Assembly (NCBI GenBank): GCA_028710485.1
Contig: JAQTTZ010000001.1
Coordinates: 55,579-119,578 of the forward strand
Length of the DNA: 64,000 bases
DNA from: Bacteriovorax sp.
Lineage (GTDB): Bacteria > Bdellovibrionota > Bacteriovoracia > Bacteriovoracales > Bacteriovoracaceae
Reading direction: 5' to 3'
Shown here: positions 8,323 to 17,554 of the stretch, in pieces
How the letters are laid out: each line of letters opens with the position of its first letter
Numbering within the stretch: position 1 is the first letter of the stretch
Made by a program: the position numbers and the translations under genes
Notes under the pieces: generated by a model
Database searches by the model: none
What the model saw: the letters and a program-made list of their open reading frames with translations, nothing else
What the model was told of the DNA's origin: nothing

Positions 8323-8994
8323 ATGAGGAATCGTTACATATATTTTAAGAGTAATTGGCATACTGCTTTAAGGAACAGGTATTTTGTTGTTGAATTTCTT
8401 ATTTCAACTGTCATCTTAGTTTTCATCATGCTGATATTTTCAAAATTTACTATATTCGTGGAAATGCGAAAAGGAATACAGGTCAATGATCCAGTGCTCG
8501 AATCTTTTAAGGCCATAGATCTAACCAGGTTAATTTTTTCAATGATCTATGGAGGCCTCTTATTTGCGCTGGCTTCCCTTGTTTCTTCACCCTACAGACT
8601 TATGATTTTGTTTGAAGCTTATGCTTTAATGGTTTTAACCCGAATTGTGATGATGTTTATTTTACCACTTTCTCCACCGATAGGCATGATCCTTCTACAA
8701 GACCCATTTGTTGAATTTTTTGGAACTGGCAAGACCTTGGTTAACGATCTTTTTTTTTCCGGTCATACAGCAACTATGTTTCTTTTACTGCTGGCAGTTC
8801 CCAAAAAATTAAAGTGGATATTTTTAATAATTACTATTTTGGTGGCCATTAGTGTTCTTATTCAGAAAGTTCACTACACAGTAGATGTGTTAGTGGCCCC
8901 TTATATTTCTTTTACTTGTTACCATTTAATTCTCAAGTTTTTTTACTTTCGTTATAAAGGCGAGAGCTATGATTTGGAATTCAAGCTATTTTGA
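8323..8994 (+). CDS. PAP2/sphingomyelin-synthase-like membrane phosphatase
   Basis: A 223-residue integral membrane protein with about five or six hydrophobic segments. The motifs FFSGHTATMF (about residues 145-154) and KVHYTVDVLVAP (about residues 187-198) match the C-terminal type PAP2 family, whose members dephosphorylate lipid phosphates or exchange lipid head groups, as in sphingomyelin synthase-related enzymes. The two conserved histidines of the catalytic triad are present. The lipid substrate is unknown. The AAAGGAAAG ribosome-binding site fixes the start. Confidence 0.75.
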   Translation: MRNRYIYFKSNWHTALRNRYFVVEFLISTVILVFIMLIFSKFTIFVEMRKGIQVNDPVLESFKAIDLTRLIFSMIYGGLLFALASLVSSPYRLMILFEAYALMVLTRIVMMFILPLSPPIGMILLQDPFVEFFGTGKTLVNDLFFSGHTATMFLLLLAVPKKLKWIFLIITILVAISVLIQKVHYTVDVLVAPYISFTCYHLILKFFYFRYKGESYDLEFKLF

Positions 8995-9033
8995 AGCCCC
9001 AGCAGACTTTGACTCCGCTGAGGCCGAATTTTA

Positions 9034-9600
9034 CTAAAGTGCAGAGGCGCAGTGATTTCCTGATCCTGAGAATGATGAGAATCCGGCATTGTCATAAGTC
9101 GGCGTCGTTTGTCCATCACAAGGATGTTTTTCTGATGATTTTTTGTGACAGCAAATAAGAATAAGAACAATAACACCGAAAACAATGGCAGTATGAGCTC
9201 CAATTCTTCTTCCTGACCAGCTAGCTCCTTGAGAATAAGTGCTGCTAAGTCGTGAAATGATATAAGCGCGAGCTTCTTCATTTGACATTTGTGTTTCAGC
9301 AATTACTTTTGACATTTCATTGATGTCATTTTGGATTTGCTTGTCTTTGATTTTGTCTGTGGTGTAAGCAATTAAATCTTTATTTGATATCCCTTCTGCT
9401 TGTAGATCAGCAATTTCTCTTTCAAACTCGGCAATTGAAGCATCAAAGAATTGCACATCTTTTTGGTTCCATTCAACATTTAGTTTGTAGTTTAGTGAAT
9501 CAAAAGTTTTGTTAAGTTCATTTGCTTGCTGAATAGGAGTAACAGCATAAACGTTTGTGAATGCCGTAAGCAGAAGTAGAGCAGTGATTTTTTTAAACAT
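9034..9600 (-). CDS. secreted or membrane-anchored protein, unrecognised
   Basis: Not recognised. 188 residues: a signal peptide (residues 1-19, VYA cleavage), a helical, charged region rich in Glu, Asp and Lys (20-125), then a hydrophobic segment (about 135-152) containing CC, and a low-complexity tail with four more cysteines or glycines and serines. The layout suggests an envelope protein anchored near its C-terminus with the helical part outside the cytoplasm. Some resemblance in layout to PA2779-type proteins was noted but is too weak for a call. A good GGAGG ribosome-binding site precedes the ATG. Confidence 0.6.
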   Translation of the reverse strand: MFKKITALLLLTAFTNVYAVTPIQQANELNKTFDSLNYKLNVEWNQKDVQFFDASIAEFEREIADLQAEGISNKDLIAYTTDKIKDKQIQNDINEMSKVIAETQMSNEEARAYIISRLSSTYSQGASWSGRRIGAHTAIVFGVIVLILICCHKKSSEKHPCDGQTTPTYDNAGFSSFSGSGNHCASAL

Positions 9601-9729
9601 AAGACCTCCATTAAAATTTTAGAACCGCGGGAAATATTTAAGCTCAAAATTATTTAGTCGCAATCGTTTTTTTTTGGTAATTAATTTTAAAATGATTTTT
9701 TATAAATCATTAACTACATAGGAGTACGA

Positions 9730-10500
9730 ATGAATGTTTTATCATTATTTGTTGTATTGTTTTTTTCAATGGGAGCACGTGATGTTCATGCAGAAGTATG
9801 GCATGCAACCGAAACGTGGAATTCCTATTGGGAGAATGATTATCAGAAATGGGTAAATAATAATCTCAAGACAAATGTTTTTAAAGGTGGTGATGGTCTT
9901 CTTTCTGGAATACCTACAGACTGTGCTGATGCACTTTATGATATTCGTATTCAGTATGCCTACGAACATTCATTACCATTTGTTATTAATGCTCCAGAAG
10001 AATTGAGATCAAAGATGAAATTATTTGGAAACAATACTTCAATGTTTGATTCAATCACGAACGAAAAATCACGTGTGCGAGCTTTTATAGATTATGTTAA
10101 CGACGAAGAGGGAACAGCAACTATTTTTAACGACACTTTTCCAGTTGCGATTAAAGAAATTAATTCTGGGATTGTTTATATTGTCGAATGGTCGTTACTT
10201 GGAAAACAAGAAAAGCATTCATATATGTTAAAAGGATTCGATGCTGATCATGAGCTTCTTTACTATGCTTCTGATGCTCCAAGAAAAGTGAGGAAATTAC
10301 AAGTTGATATAAAGTACCCAAGATTTTCTTTCGGAGAAGCACCGTTTGGATTTAGAAGATGGAAGCACCCAGAGCATTTATTAATGCAAGAAAAAGATAT
10401 TCCTGCAGAGGATGGATACAGTAGGGAGCAATATGATCTCTTAGCAAAGGTGGGGAAAAAGCAGGTCTTGAAAGAGATTAGAAGACGGCTTCAAAATTAA
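9730..10500 (+). CDS. secreted protein with papain-like DCAD motif, unrecognised
   Basis: 256 residues with a signal peptide (residues 1-21). No family is named with confidence. The segment PTDCADALYDIRIQYAYEH (about residues 51-69) has a Cys at the start of a helix, and KHSYMLKGFD (about residues 162-171) holds a His in a strand-like context. This Cys-then-His order and spacing are those of papain-fold enzymes (NlpC/P60 or transglutaminase-like), so a secreted cysteine hydrolase or transpeptidase is possible; this is inference. It heads a same-strand run of three secreted proteins. The TAGGAG ribosome-binding site is clear. Confidence 0.6.
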   Translation: MNVLSLFVVLFFSMGARDVHAEVWHATETWNSYWENDYQKWVNNNLKTNVFKGGDGLLSGIPTDCADALYDIRIQYAYEHSLPFVINAPEELRSKMKLFGNNTSMFDSITNEKSRVRAFIDYVNDEEGTATIFNDTFPVAIKEINSGIVYIVEWSLLGKQEKHSYMLKGFDADHELLYYASDAPRKVRKLQVDIKYPRFSFGEAPFGFRRWKHPEHLLMQEKDIPAEDGYSREQYDLLAKVGKKQVLKEIRRRLQN

Positions 10501-10521
10501 AATGATGGGTTGGCCGGATAT

Positions 10522-10563
10522 TCTTTATTTATCTTTATTTATCTTTATTTATCTTTATTTATC
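10522..10563. repeat. 10-bp tandem repeat, about four copies
   Basis: The unit ATCTTTATTT is repeated head to tail about four times without mismatch, in the gap after the DCAD-motif gene. It is AT-only except for one C per unit. This may be slipped-strand expansion in non-coding DNA or a phased-binding array. Confidence 0.8.
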
Positions 10564-10660
10564 ATTATTAAAATTTTTAGATCTCTTTAATATTTCTTAA
10601 GGGTCTGTATTTGTTACAGAGGGGGTTTTTATGCGCCAATAGGTACTATAAATAGTGTTT

Positions 10661-11932
10661 ATGAAAAAAATAATACTTATTGCATTAGTTTCGACTCTAA
10701 CCTTTAACCTCGTTGCCCAGGCGGTTCCACCTTCGGAGCTGAATGATTCTCCTTATAGAAATATGAGAGAAGGCAATTCTCGTTTGATCAATTCATCAAA
10801 AGAGACAGAAATTTCAAAACTCTATAAAAACACAAAATCTATAGAAGTTTTACGAAAGATTATTTCTGATAAATCAATCAATCGATGTGCTACCAAAGTA
10901 GTTTTAGCGATTAAAGATAAATTAAATTTCTCCCACCGAAACGATGTTGAGTTAGCGATCTTAGGATTAAGACAGGATAATTCAATTGATGATATCACTG
11001 CAAATATTTTAACTGCTGCCACAAGTTTAAATATATTAATACCCAATCTAATTGCAAAAAACGACTTAACCAGTGATGAGGAAGATAAGGCCCTCGAGAT
11101 TTTTAATACTGAGGCCAAACATATTAAGAATAAAACACTATGTATTGAAGACGTTTACAGAGATTTAGTCGGTAAGCTTGCCACTGATTCATCTAAGTTC
11201 GTAAAAAACTTAAAACATATTAACAAATTAGCGCTAGATAATAATGTTATTAATAATAATGATTTTAAAATACTTGAAAAGTTAAGAGCAAAAAAAGTTT
11301 ATGAATGGCCAATAACATTATCAGAATATAGTCAGTCGCTAGACAATATCGCTATAAATTTTCCAATGAGAACGAGAGAGTCGGCAGAACTTATTACTGA
11401 TGTAAAATTCCGTGTTAAAAAATCTTTGCGCCAATCTCTTTATGAAAAATATAATAGTATTCAAATTATGTTGCTCGCTAATATTGCAAGGGACATGAAG
11501 AAAAGATTAGAGTCTAGAGATATCACCATCAATATTAACTATGTTGATCAAAATTCAGAAATTATTAACCTTTCTCCTATGGAAAAATTTAGATTTATTC
11601 TAAAATTATTAAGAAAAGAATTAGCAACTGTAAACAATGGGTCTTTGCTTGGCGGAAAAGCAGCAAATTACATGGATATTATTACGGCAAGCTACGAAGT
11701 CGGGTATATCTCTTCCAACGAAATTACAGCGATGGCCTCGTTGCAAGAAATTTGGAATCCAACTAAGACAACTAAAGAAAAAGTTATGTACTGGACAAAA
11801 ACTTTTGGCGGAATTGCCTCTGTTTTATTGCCACCACCATTTGGTTTTGTTGCAGTAATGGCGATTATGTTGATTGATCAACAAGTTGCAGCGGCACCTA
11901 TAGATCACGATTCAGATTTTAATTTAATGTAA
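10661..11932 (+). CDS. exported protein, unrecognised
   Basis: 423 residues, not recognised. A signal peptide (1-21, AQA cleavage) is followed by a long, mainly helical, lysine-rich region and a hydrophobic C-terminal segment (about residues 382-408) that could be a membrane anchor. The GTG at 10655 is in frame, but the ATG at 10661 begins the signal peptide directly and is preferred. The Shine-Dalgarno is weak. It precedes the HExxH peptidase gene by 19 bases and likely shares its transcript, so it could be a partner, inhibitor or anchor for that enzyme (inference). Confidence 0.6.
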   Translation: MKKIILIALVSTLTFNLVAQAVPPSELNDSPYRNMREGNSRLINSSKETEISKLYKNTKSIEVLRKIISDKSINRCATKVVLAIKDKLNFSHRNDVELAILGLRQDNSIDDITANILTAATSLNILIPNLIAKNDLTSDEEDKALEIFNTEAKHIKNKTLCIEDVYRDLVGKLATDSSKFVKNLKHINKLALDNNVINNNDFKILEKLRAKKVYEWPITLSEYSQSLDNIAINFPMRTRESAELITDVKFRVKKSLRQSLYEKYNSIQIMLLANIARDMKKRLESRDITININYVDQNSEIINLSPMEKFRFILKLLRKELATVNNGSLLGGKAANYMDIITASYEVGYISSNEITAMASLQEIWNPTKTTKEKVMYWTKTFGGIASVLLPPPFGFVAVMAIMLIDQQVAAAPIDHDSDFNLM

Positions 11933-11951
11933 TAAAATAATAGGGACATAT

Positions 11952-13139
11952 ATGAAAACACTTTTTTCAACAATTATAATTTTACTTCAATTTTCTTCAG
12001 TCTATTCTGCAGAAATTAAAAAACGCGCAGTTGTTCGCGATGATAACTTTAATGCAAAAATAGAAGAGGTCGCACTTCCTAACTTAACTAGCGATAATTC
12101 CTATGAAGGAAAATTTTTTAAAATCGTTAACGGAAAAAATAATAATGCCATTCGCTTTGATGATTCTGAAGATCTTCAATTAAAAGCAGCGACAACTTAT
12201 TATCATATCAATAAGGCCCGAAAGTTTTTTACTGATGTCGTAAAATCAAAATATGTTCAAGATCTTCCGCAAATTATCGTTCGAGTTGATCTGATTAACG
12301 TCTTCAATGAAGTCGGCCATTTTGCCAATGAGAATCTTGATCCGCAATTTAACAATGCTCTCACTATTCCAGCAGGGAATGGGTATGGGCCAAAGAATGT
12401 TAAACCTTGGGGGATGGAAGTCTGGTTTAGACCCTCAAAGGAAATTAATATAAAAGATTTTAAAGGTGCAGTCGATTTAGTCAGCGTTAAGGGATCTCTT
12501 AAAGATTTCAGAAATCAAAGCCATATGGTTAATTTCCAGACTTATATCACAGATCTTCTTCAAGGAACTGCTACTGGAGCTAATAATTTAAGATTGGTGG
12601 AAAGCAGTATTATGATTGAGGCCATCTATCAATCTTCTGATTTGGCAGCAGAGTTTTTTTCCAGAAAAATTTATCGCCTTGATGCGGCCTTAGTTCCTGA
12701 AATTATTTATCATGAATTCTCTCATGCCGCTCTTAGTGACCATTTGGAACTTTCGCATTCAACTCCAGTCAATGAAGGCCTTGCCGATTATTTTGCAGGA
12801 AAGATTGCTAATAGTAAAAAATTGGCGATGAAAATAAAAGACTACAATCTTTTTAATGGAAAACAAGTGAAGAAGAAGCAGCAATACCAAATGGCATTCG
12901 AACGTGGTGAATATGCCAATACCGATTTTGTATTTGGACTATTATGGAACGTAGGCGAAACAGTTGGAACAGATATTGAAACAAATTTCATTTATCGCAT
13001 GACTTGGGGATTAAGTACAAACGTTTCAATTCGCGACGATCTTATCAACGCTACTCTGTTAACTTGTAAAGATGTTTGTAAGTCACCATTAAACGATAGA
13101 ATTAAGCTTTATAAACTTTATTATTCTAAAAATCTCTAG
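11952..13139 (+). CDS. secreted zinc metallopeptidase, HExxH type
   Basis: 395 residues with a signal peptide (1-19). The zinc signature H254-E-F-S-H258 is followed by NEGLADYF, with E275 as the probable third ligand. That order (HExxH, short helix, Glu) is the gluzincin arrangement of thermolysin-like peptidases. No named family was recognised beyond this. The N-terminal 200 residues may be a propeptide or a binding domain. It starts 19 bases after the preceding secreted-protein gene with an AGGGAC ribosome-binding site, and is convergent with the M13 peptidase gene 9 bases on. Confidence 0.7.
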   Translation: MKTLFSTIIILLQFSSVYSAEIKKRAVVRDDNFNAKIEEVALPNLTSDNSYEGKFFKIVNGKNNNAIRFDDSEDLQLKAATTYYHINKARKFFTDVVKSKYVQDLPQIIVRVDLINVFNEVGHFANENLDPQFNNALTIPAGNGYGPKNVKPWGMEVWFRPSKEINIKDFKGAVDLVSVKGSLKDFRNQSHMVNFQTYITDLLQGTATGANNLRLVESSIMIEAIYQSSDLAAEFFSRKIYRLDAALVPEIIYHEFSHAALSDHLELSHSTPVNEGLADYFAGKIANSKKLAMKIKDYNLFNGKQVKKKQQYQMAFERGEYANTDFVFGLLWNVGETVGTDIETNFIYRMTWGLSTNVSIRDDLINATLLTCKDVCKSPLNDRIKLYKLYYSKNL

Positions 13140-13148
13140 GCTAAATTT

Positions 13149-15170
13149 CTACCAGACAGAACAACGATTTTTTGGTGCCATCGCCTGAGTATCCATGCAC
13201 TGAAAGGCATCGGCAAACTCAGGCAAATTAGAAACGACGCCATTCACTCTAAATTTTGGGAGTGAGTGTGTATCGGAATTAATTTGAGTTCGCGCGGCTT
13301 CTTTTGTCAGCTGCCCACACCATGATTGGGCATATGCGATAAAAAATATTTTCAAATCAGAATCCAGTACCTGGGAATTAGTTTTATTATAAGCCGCGAG
13401 CGCAACTTTTAGACCACCTAAATCAGCTATATTCTCACCAATAGAAAGCTCACCGTTAAGATGGATTCCTTCGTTAGTTGTATATGAGCTATATTGTTTT
13501 ATTAGGCATTGAGCTTTTTCTTTATAAGTCTGAGATGATTTTTCAGACCACCAATTTTTTAAATTTCCTAGTTCATCATACTGACTACCAGAATCATCAA
13601 AACCATGAGTCATCTCATGGCCGATGGTAGCACCCGTTGCACCATAATTTGCAGCAATGCTTGAGTGAACATTAAAAAGGGGAGCTTGCAATATTCCCGC
13701 AGGAAAAACAATTTCATTCATTGTCGGATCGTAATAAGCATTATCTGTGGGCGGAGTCATGCCCCATTCATTGCGATCAACAGGAAGATTAGCTTTTTTT
13801 AAATTTTCATTGAAATGAAAAAGGTTAGATGTAAGTTGATTTTCAAACCAAGAGTCAGTACTGACTGCTAAATCATGATAAGTCTTAAAATGCTTTGGGA
13901 AACCAACTTTTTGGTTGAGGGATTGCATTTTTTTTAAGGCACCGGTTTTTGTTTCAACATCCATCCAGTCAAGTTTTGTGATCATTTCTTTAAGTGAGCT
14001 TTTTACATTGGCCACTAAAGTATCTGCCATGTCTTTAGATTCTTGACCAAAAGCAACTTTGATAAAAGCTTCGCCTAGAGCTTCACCTAGAGATTTATCG
14101 ACAGAGGATACACATTTTTTCCAGTGTGGTGCCTGCTCTTTTTTGCCATTTAGTGTTTTTCCATAAAAATTAAAATACTCTTGCTGAAGTGCGAGTGTTG
14201 AAAAATTAGAAGTTTCATGAATAATTTGCCAATCAAGATAGGCCTTTATGTCAGTAAGCGATGTTTTATTTAAAAGCGCCGATAATCTTTTGAAATACTG
14301 AGGACTCACTATATTGAGTGTATCAGAGGTCTCGAAATGCAAGGCCTTAAAATAAATGCTCCAGTCCATTTGCGGAGATAGTTTTTGCAACGACATTTTT
14401 CCAATAGGATTATAAGTTTTAACTGGGTCTTGCTGCTCAATTGCCGATAAGCTTATTTTGGCAATTTCACTTTCTAATTTGAAAATTTTTTTTGCTTGTT
14501 CAAGTGCCTCTGTTGATCTTATTCCTGCCAGTAAAAGTGAATGATAAATATGAGTAACGTACTGAGTTCTAATCTCTAAATTATCTTTATCAAAATAATA
14601 GGATTTTTCAGGAAGGCCCATGCCTGCTTGATCGACAGTGCCTATCATCTGAGTTGCTTCCCCTGGATTTTGCATTGCATAGATCGTGAAGAATGGATTT
14701 ATGCCTTGTTCATGAAGGCCCGCCAAAAGTGGCATCAAGTTATTTTTATTTTGTAAGAAATGATTCTTTTTCAGTAGTGCGGCCATTACTTCTTTTGCAG
14801 AGATTTCATTTTTGTCAATATCCAAGCAAGCGGAGTAAGCATTTCCCAATTTTTGGGATTCAGCTTGAGGAGGCATATTTTCGCCACGCTGATATGTTTG
14901 CAAAATATTTTTTAAGATCAGCAGGGTATTTTCATCAATCTCAGTAAAGCGATAGAGCTCTGCTTTATCGGCCGGAACAGGATTAGTCTTTAACCAATTC
15001 CCACAAGCATATTGAAAAAAATCTTCACAAGGATTAATTTTCTGATCAACCAAATTCATATTCACCACTTCTTCTGAAGACGGTTGAAAATTCGTAGCAC
15101 ATGAAACAGTGCTTATAATGAGAAAAAAAAGTGAGAAAAGAATAAAGGCTTTTTTCATTATATAACTCAT
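13149..15170 (-). CDS. M13 family metallopeptidase (PepO/neprilysin type) lipoprotein
   Basis: A 673-residue zinc endopeptidase of the M13 family. The N-terminal signal ends in a lipobox-like STVSC, so it is probably membrane-anchored outside the cytoplasm. The N-terminal M13 domain starts with PCEDFFQYACGNW. The catalytic signature is H518-E-M-T-H522, with the third ligand in E579-N-I-A-D, and the family ending CSVW is intact. M13 enzymes cleave short peptides. The ATG at 15170 is chosen because AGGA lies 9 bases upstream; longer (15206) and shorter (15158) starts are in frame. Length is as expected for the family. Confidence 0.93.
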   Translation of the reverse strand: MSYIMKKAFILFSLFFLIISTVSCATNFQPSSEEVVNMNLVDQKINPCEDFFQYACGNWLKTNPVPADKAELYRFTEIDENTLLILKNILQTYQRGENMPPQAESQKLGNAYSACLDIDKNEISAKEVMAALLKKNHFLQNKNNLMPLLAGLHEQGINPFFTIYAMQNPGEATQMIGTVDQAGMGLPEKSYYFDKDNLEIRTQYVTHIYHSLLLAGIRSTEALEQAKKIFKLESEIAKISLSAIEQQDPVKTYNPIGKMSLQKLSPQMDWSIYFKALHFETSDTLNIVSPQYFKRLSALLNKTSLTDIKAYLDWQIIHETSNFSTLALQQEYFNFYGKTLNGKKEQAPHWKKCVSSVDKSLGEALGEAFIKVAFGQESKDMADTLVANVKSSLKEMITKLDWMDVETKTGALKKMQSLNQKVGFPKHFKTYHDLAVSTDSWFENQLTSNLFHFNENLKKANLPVDRNEWGMTPPTDNAYYDPTMNEIVFPAGILQAPLFNVHSSIAANYGATGATIGHEMTHGFDDSGSQYDELGNLKNWWSEKSSQTYKEKAQCLIKQYSSYTTNEGIHLNGELSIGENIADLGGLKVALAAYNKTNSQVLDSDLKIFFIAYAQSWCGQLTKEAARTQINSDTHSLPKFRVNGVVSNLPEFADAFQCMDTQAMAPKNRCSVW

Positions 15171-15420
15171 AGATAAAATTCCTGAAAATGGTTGAGGTGA
15201 GAACATAACAAATCTATTTCTTAATGCAAACAGGTGCTCAATGACACCAGTCCCTGTGGTGCAGTGTGGCGATTGTTATCTTAAGTCAATCTTTGATGAG
15301 TTAATAATTATTAACAATTGCAGAGTGTCTTTTTGAAATATTTTTTCATATAAACATCTCTATATTTTGGTCGATATTTATTCAACCTCTTTCCAAAAAT
15401 TATTAATCAGGAAATTATAT

Positions 15421-16167
15421 ATGAAAAGCTTGTTACAAATTGCCGTTCTTATTTTTGCTCTTTCGACTTCAACTCTTTTTGCAACAGAGAGAGAATTTAG
15501 AATTAACAAAAATTCTGCAACTAAAAATGGTTATGCTATAGGGTGGGGGATTCCCGGCGAGAAGCTTGATTTTGAAGCTCTTGATATGAAAACTGACGAT
15601 GAGATCCAACAATTTATCACAACTTCAAACGTTGTAAACTACCTCATAGATCTTCATACTGATTCCATTCTCTACATAATAAAATCTCAAGGACTCGACT
15701 ATACCATTGGAAATATTCACGTCGGTAATTTCTTCGCTTTATCCCTTGCACCTATTCTTTTTGATAATTTAGATTTTGAACAAGAGGCCGTTGCCCTAAT
15801 CGAAAATTGGAAATGGGATAATCAAATAACAAATTTATTCATCTTTGATCGATCTCAAGGCATTAAGACCATTTTGAATTTGAATGAAGGTCAATTCGAT
15901 AAACTTGTCAAAACAGAAATTGCGAAGAATTTAAAAGACCCTGAACTTGATCTTTTTACTAACGGTGCCACGGTTATGACTCAAATTAAAGGTGATGTTT
16001 TAAATAATGCTGGAAATGTTTCGATCTTTAGCTTGAATAGCTCAACTCCAAAGACCGATGGTCCAGAATTAGATCTTGAAGCGACTATTCAATTTACCTT
16101 GGAAAATGAATCAGTATTGGTAAAGCTCATTTCGCTTAAATCTAAGATTGGATCAAATGTGCAATAA
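15421..16167 (+). CDS. secreted protein, unrecognised
   Basis: 248 residues, not recognised. The signal peptide covers residues 1-20 (LFA cleavage). The mature part is mixed alpha/beta in look, acidic, and has no cysteines. A TTG-initiated longer form from 15367 is possible, but the ATG at 15421 has an AGGA ribosome-binding site and starts the signal peptide cleanly. Confidence 0.6.
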   Translation: MKSLLQIAVLIFALSTSTLFATEREFRINKNSATKNGYAIGWGIPGEKLDFEALDMKTDDEIQQFITTSNVVNYLIDLHTDSILYIIKSQGLDYTIGNIHVGNFFALSLAPILFDNLDFEQEAVALIENWKWDNQITNLFIFDRSQGIKTILNLNEGQFDKLVKTEIAKNLKDPELDLFTNGATVMTQIKGDVLNNAGNVSIFSLNSSTPKTDGPELDLEATIQFTLENESVLVKLISLKSKIGSNVQ

Positions 16168-16313
16168 ATTTATGCTATTTATGACTGTCTAAACTTTTGA
16201 CAATCATTTTCGACTCATATTAATTTCATCAGTTTAGATGAGATTCCTTTTGGTTTTATAAAATCTTCTCAAAACGTTATATAATCCTTTCTCAGGCCCT
16301 TGGAGAGTAAGTG

Positions 16314-16574
16314 ATGAATATTTCCGATAAGAAAATCTTAAGTCAAGAATACTTTGCACATGAGAGCAGGCTTAAAGAAAAATTTGAATACAATCGTAAA
16401 CATGATGAAAAGCGATTGAGAGTTTTGCATGATCACGATCGGCTGCTAGAAAATAGAAAGCTTACAACGATTGAACATGAAAAAATCACGAAGCAGAATC
16501 TTGTAGCGATGGATAAAGATCTTGATCAAAAAATGGAATTTGTTAAAAAGAGCTTAGGCATAAATATCATTTAA
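16314..16574 (+). CDS. small charged helical protein, unrecognised
   Basis: 86 residues, cytoplasmic, not recognised. Nearly every residue favours helix and about 40 percent are charged, with a heptad-like pattern suggesting a coiled coil. A consensus -10 box TATAAT (16280-16285) lies 29 bases upstream, and GGAG is 8 bases before the ATG; the GTG at 16311 is a less likely start. The good promoter and ribosome-binding site argue that it is real. Confidence 0.65.
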   Translation: MNISDKKILSQEYFAHESRLKEKFEYNRKHDEKRLRVLHDHDRLLENRKLTTIEHEKITKQNLVAMDKDLDQKMEFVKKSLGINII

Positions 16575-16674
16575 GCAGAGTTTTTTACTATAATTAATGT
16601 CTCAAATTTATATTTTTAATTATAAATTTTATCCTCCATTATCCATATGAGCTTACGAAACGATGGAGGAATAA

Positions 16675-17211
16675 ATGAAAAAAATATTATTAGGTCTATT
16701 GGTTTTAACGTCACTTAGAGCATTGGCCGCCGAAAAACGTTACTATACAAAAATAAATTCTTCTGAAGCGCAGGTAAAAATTGAAACGGACCAAAAGGAT
16801 TCAATTCAGGCAGCGTCTTATGTTGATGGTCTTGAAAATTCAAAATTTATCCCAGATATGCTCAGGGATAAAAAATCTATTCTTTACAAATTAAAAGCAA
16901 GTATAGAACAAGAAAATTGCAAACAAAACAGTACAGCTGAAAAGGCCTGGATTGATGGTTGCGGTCAAGTGACTTTAACTCCTGAGGTGAAAACTTCTTT
17001 TGGACGAGATGGATGGATGTCAGGAGGAGGAAGCTATACTTTCTTCGTCGGATTCACTAACGATGGTAGCGGACGATTTTTTGATGTTTCCCATATGGTT
17101 ATTATTTCAGAACGAGCAGAGGCCCAAACTAAAAATGGCAATTATTCAGGAATGATCATCAAGTCTTTAAACTTGGTTAAAATTAAAAGGATAGATGACT
17201 TAACACCTTAG
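16675..17211 (+). CDS. secreted protein, unrecognised
   Basis: 178 residues with a signal peptide (1-18, LAA cleavage). Two cysteines (about residues 82 and 97) may form a disulfide around a short loop. The centre is glycine-rich (DGWMSGGGSYTFFVGF). No family was recognised. A strong TGGAGGA ribosome-binding site fixes the start. It ends 8 bases before the convergent GlsB-like gene. Confidence 0.6.
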   Translation: MKKILLGLLVLTSLRALAAEKRYYTKINSSEAQVKIETDQKDSIQAASYVDGLENSKFIPDMLRDKKSILYKLKASIEQENCKQNSTAEKAWIDGCGQVTLTPEVKTSFGRDGWMSGGGSYTFFVGFTNDGSGRFFDVSHMVIISERAEAQTKNGNYSGMIIKSLNLVKIKRIDDLTP

Positions 17212-17219
17212 TTAAATTT

Positions 17220-17477
17220 TTAATGGATAATTCTTCGATTATTAGTTATCTTTAAAAGAGCTAATACGAGAACAGCACCGATGACAGCACCGACGAATCC
17301 CGCTGGCTCATTGACTCCGTAAATGCCAATTGCCTGGCCGAGAAATCGGCCGACAAATGCCCCAACAATTCCAACTGAGGTGGTAAATAATAATCCCATT
17401 TTGTCATCATCCGGTTTAATAAAGCGAGCGACTAGCCCCACAAAAAAGCCAATGATGATTGTTCCTACAATACCCAT
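17220..17477 (-). CDS. GlsB/YeaQ/YmgE family membrane protein
   Basis: An 85-residue inner-membrane protein of the transglycosylase-associated (YeaQ/YmgE) family. Three hydrophobic segments are rich in glycine: residues 3-17, about 28-50 and 58-76. The family is commonly induced by envelope or general stress, but its molecular function is not established. Length and the early motif GFFVGLVARFIKPDDD fit the family closely. The TGGAG ribosome-binding site supports this start. Confidence 0.88.
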   Translation of the reverse strand: MGIVGTIIIGFFVGLVARFIKPDDDKMGLLFTTSVGIVGAFVGRFLGQAIGIYGVNEPAGFVGAVIGAVLVLALLKITNNRRIIH

Positions 17478-17554
17478 AACGACTCCAATGATAATATGAA
17501 TAATTATTCATATTCTTATCTAAATTACTGCAAGGGCAACGCCAAAAGTATTTC

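Noticed and set aside
15222..15290. Possible c-di-GMP riboswitch near the M13 peptidase gene
   Set aside because: GCAAACA and a GGTG/CACC hairpin occur, but the conserved core of the riboswitch is absent.
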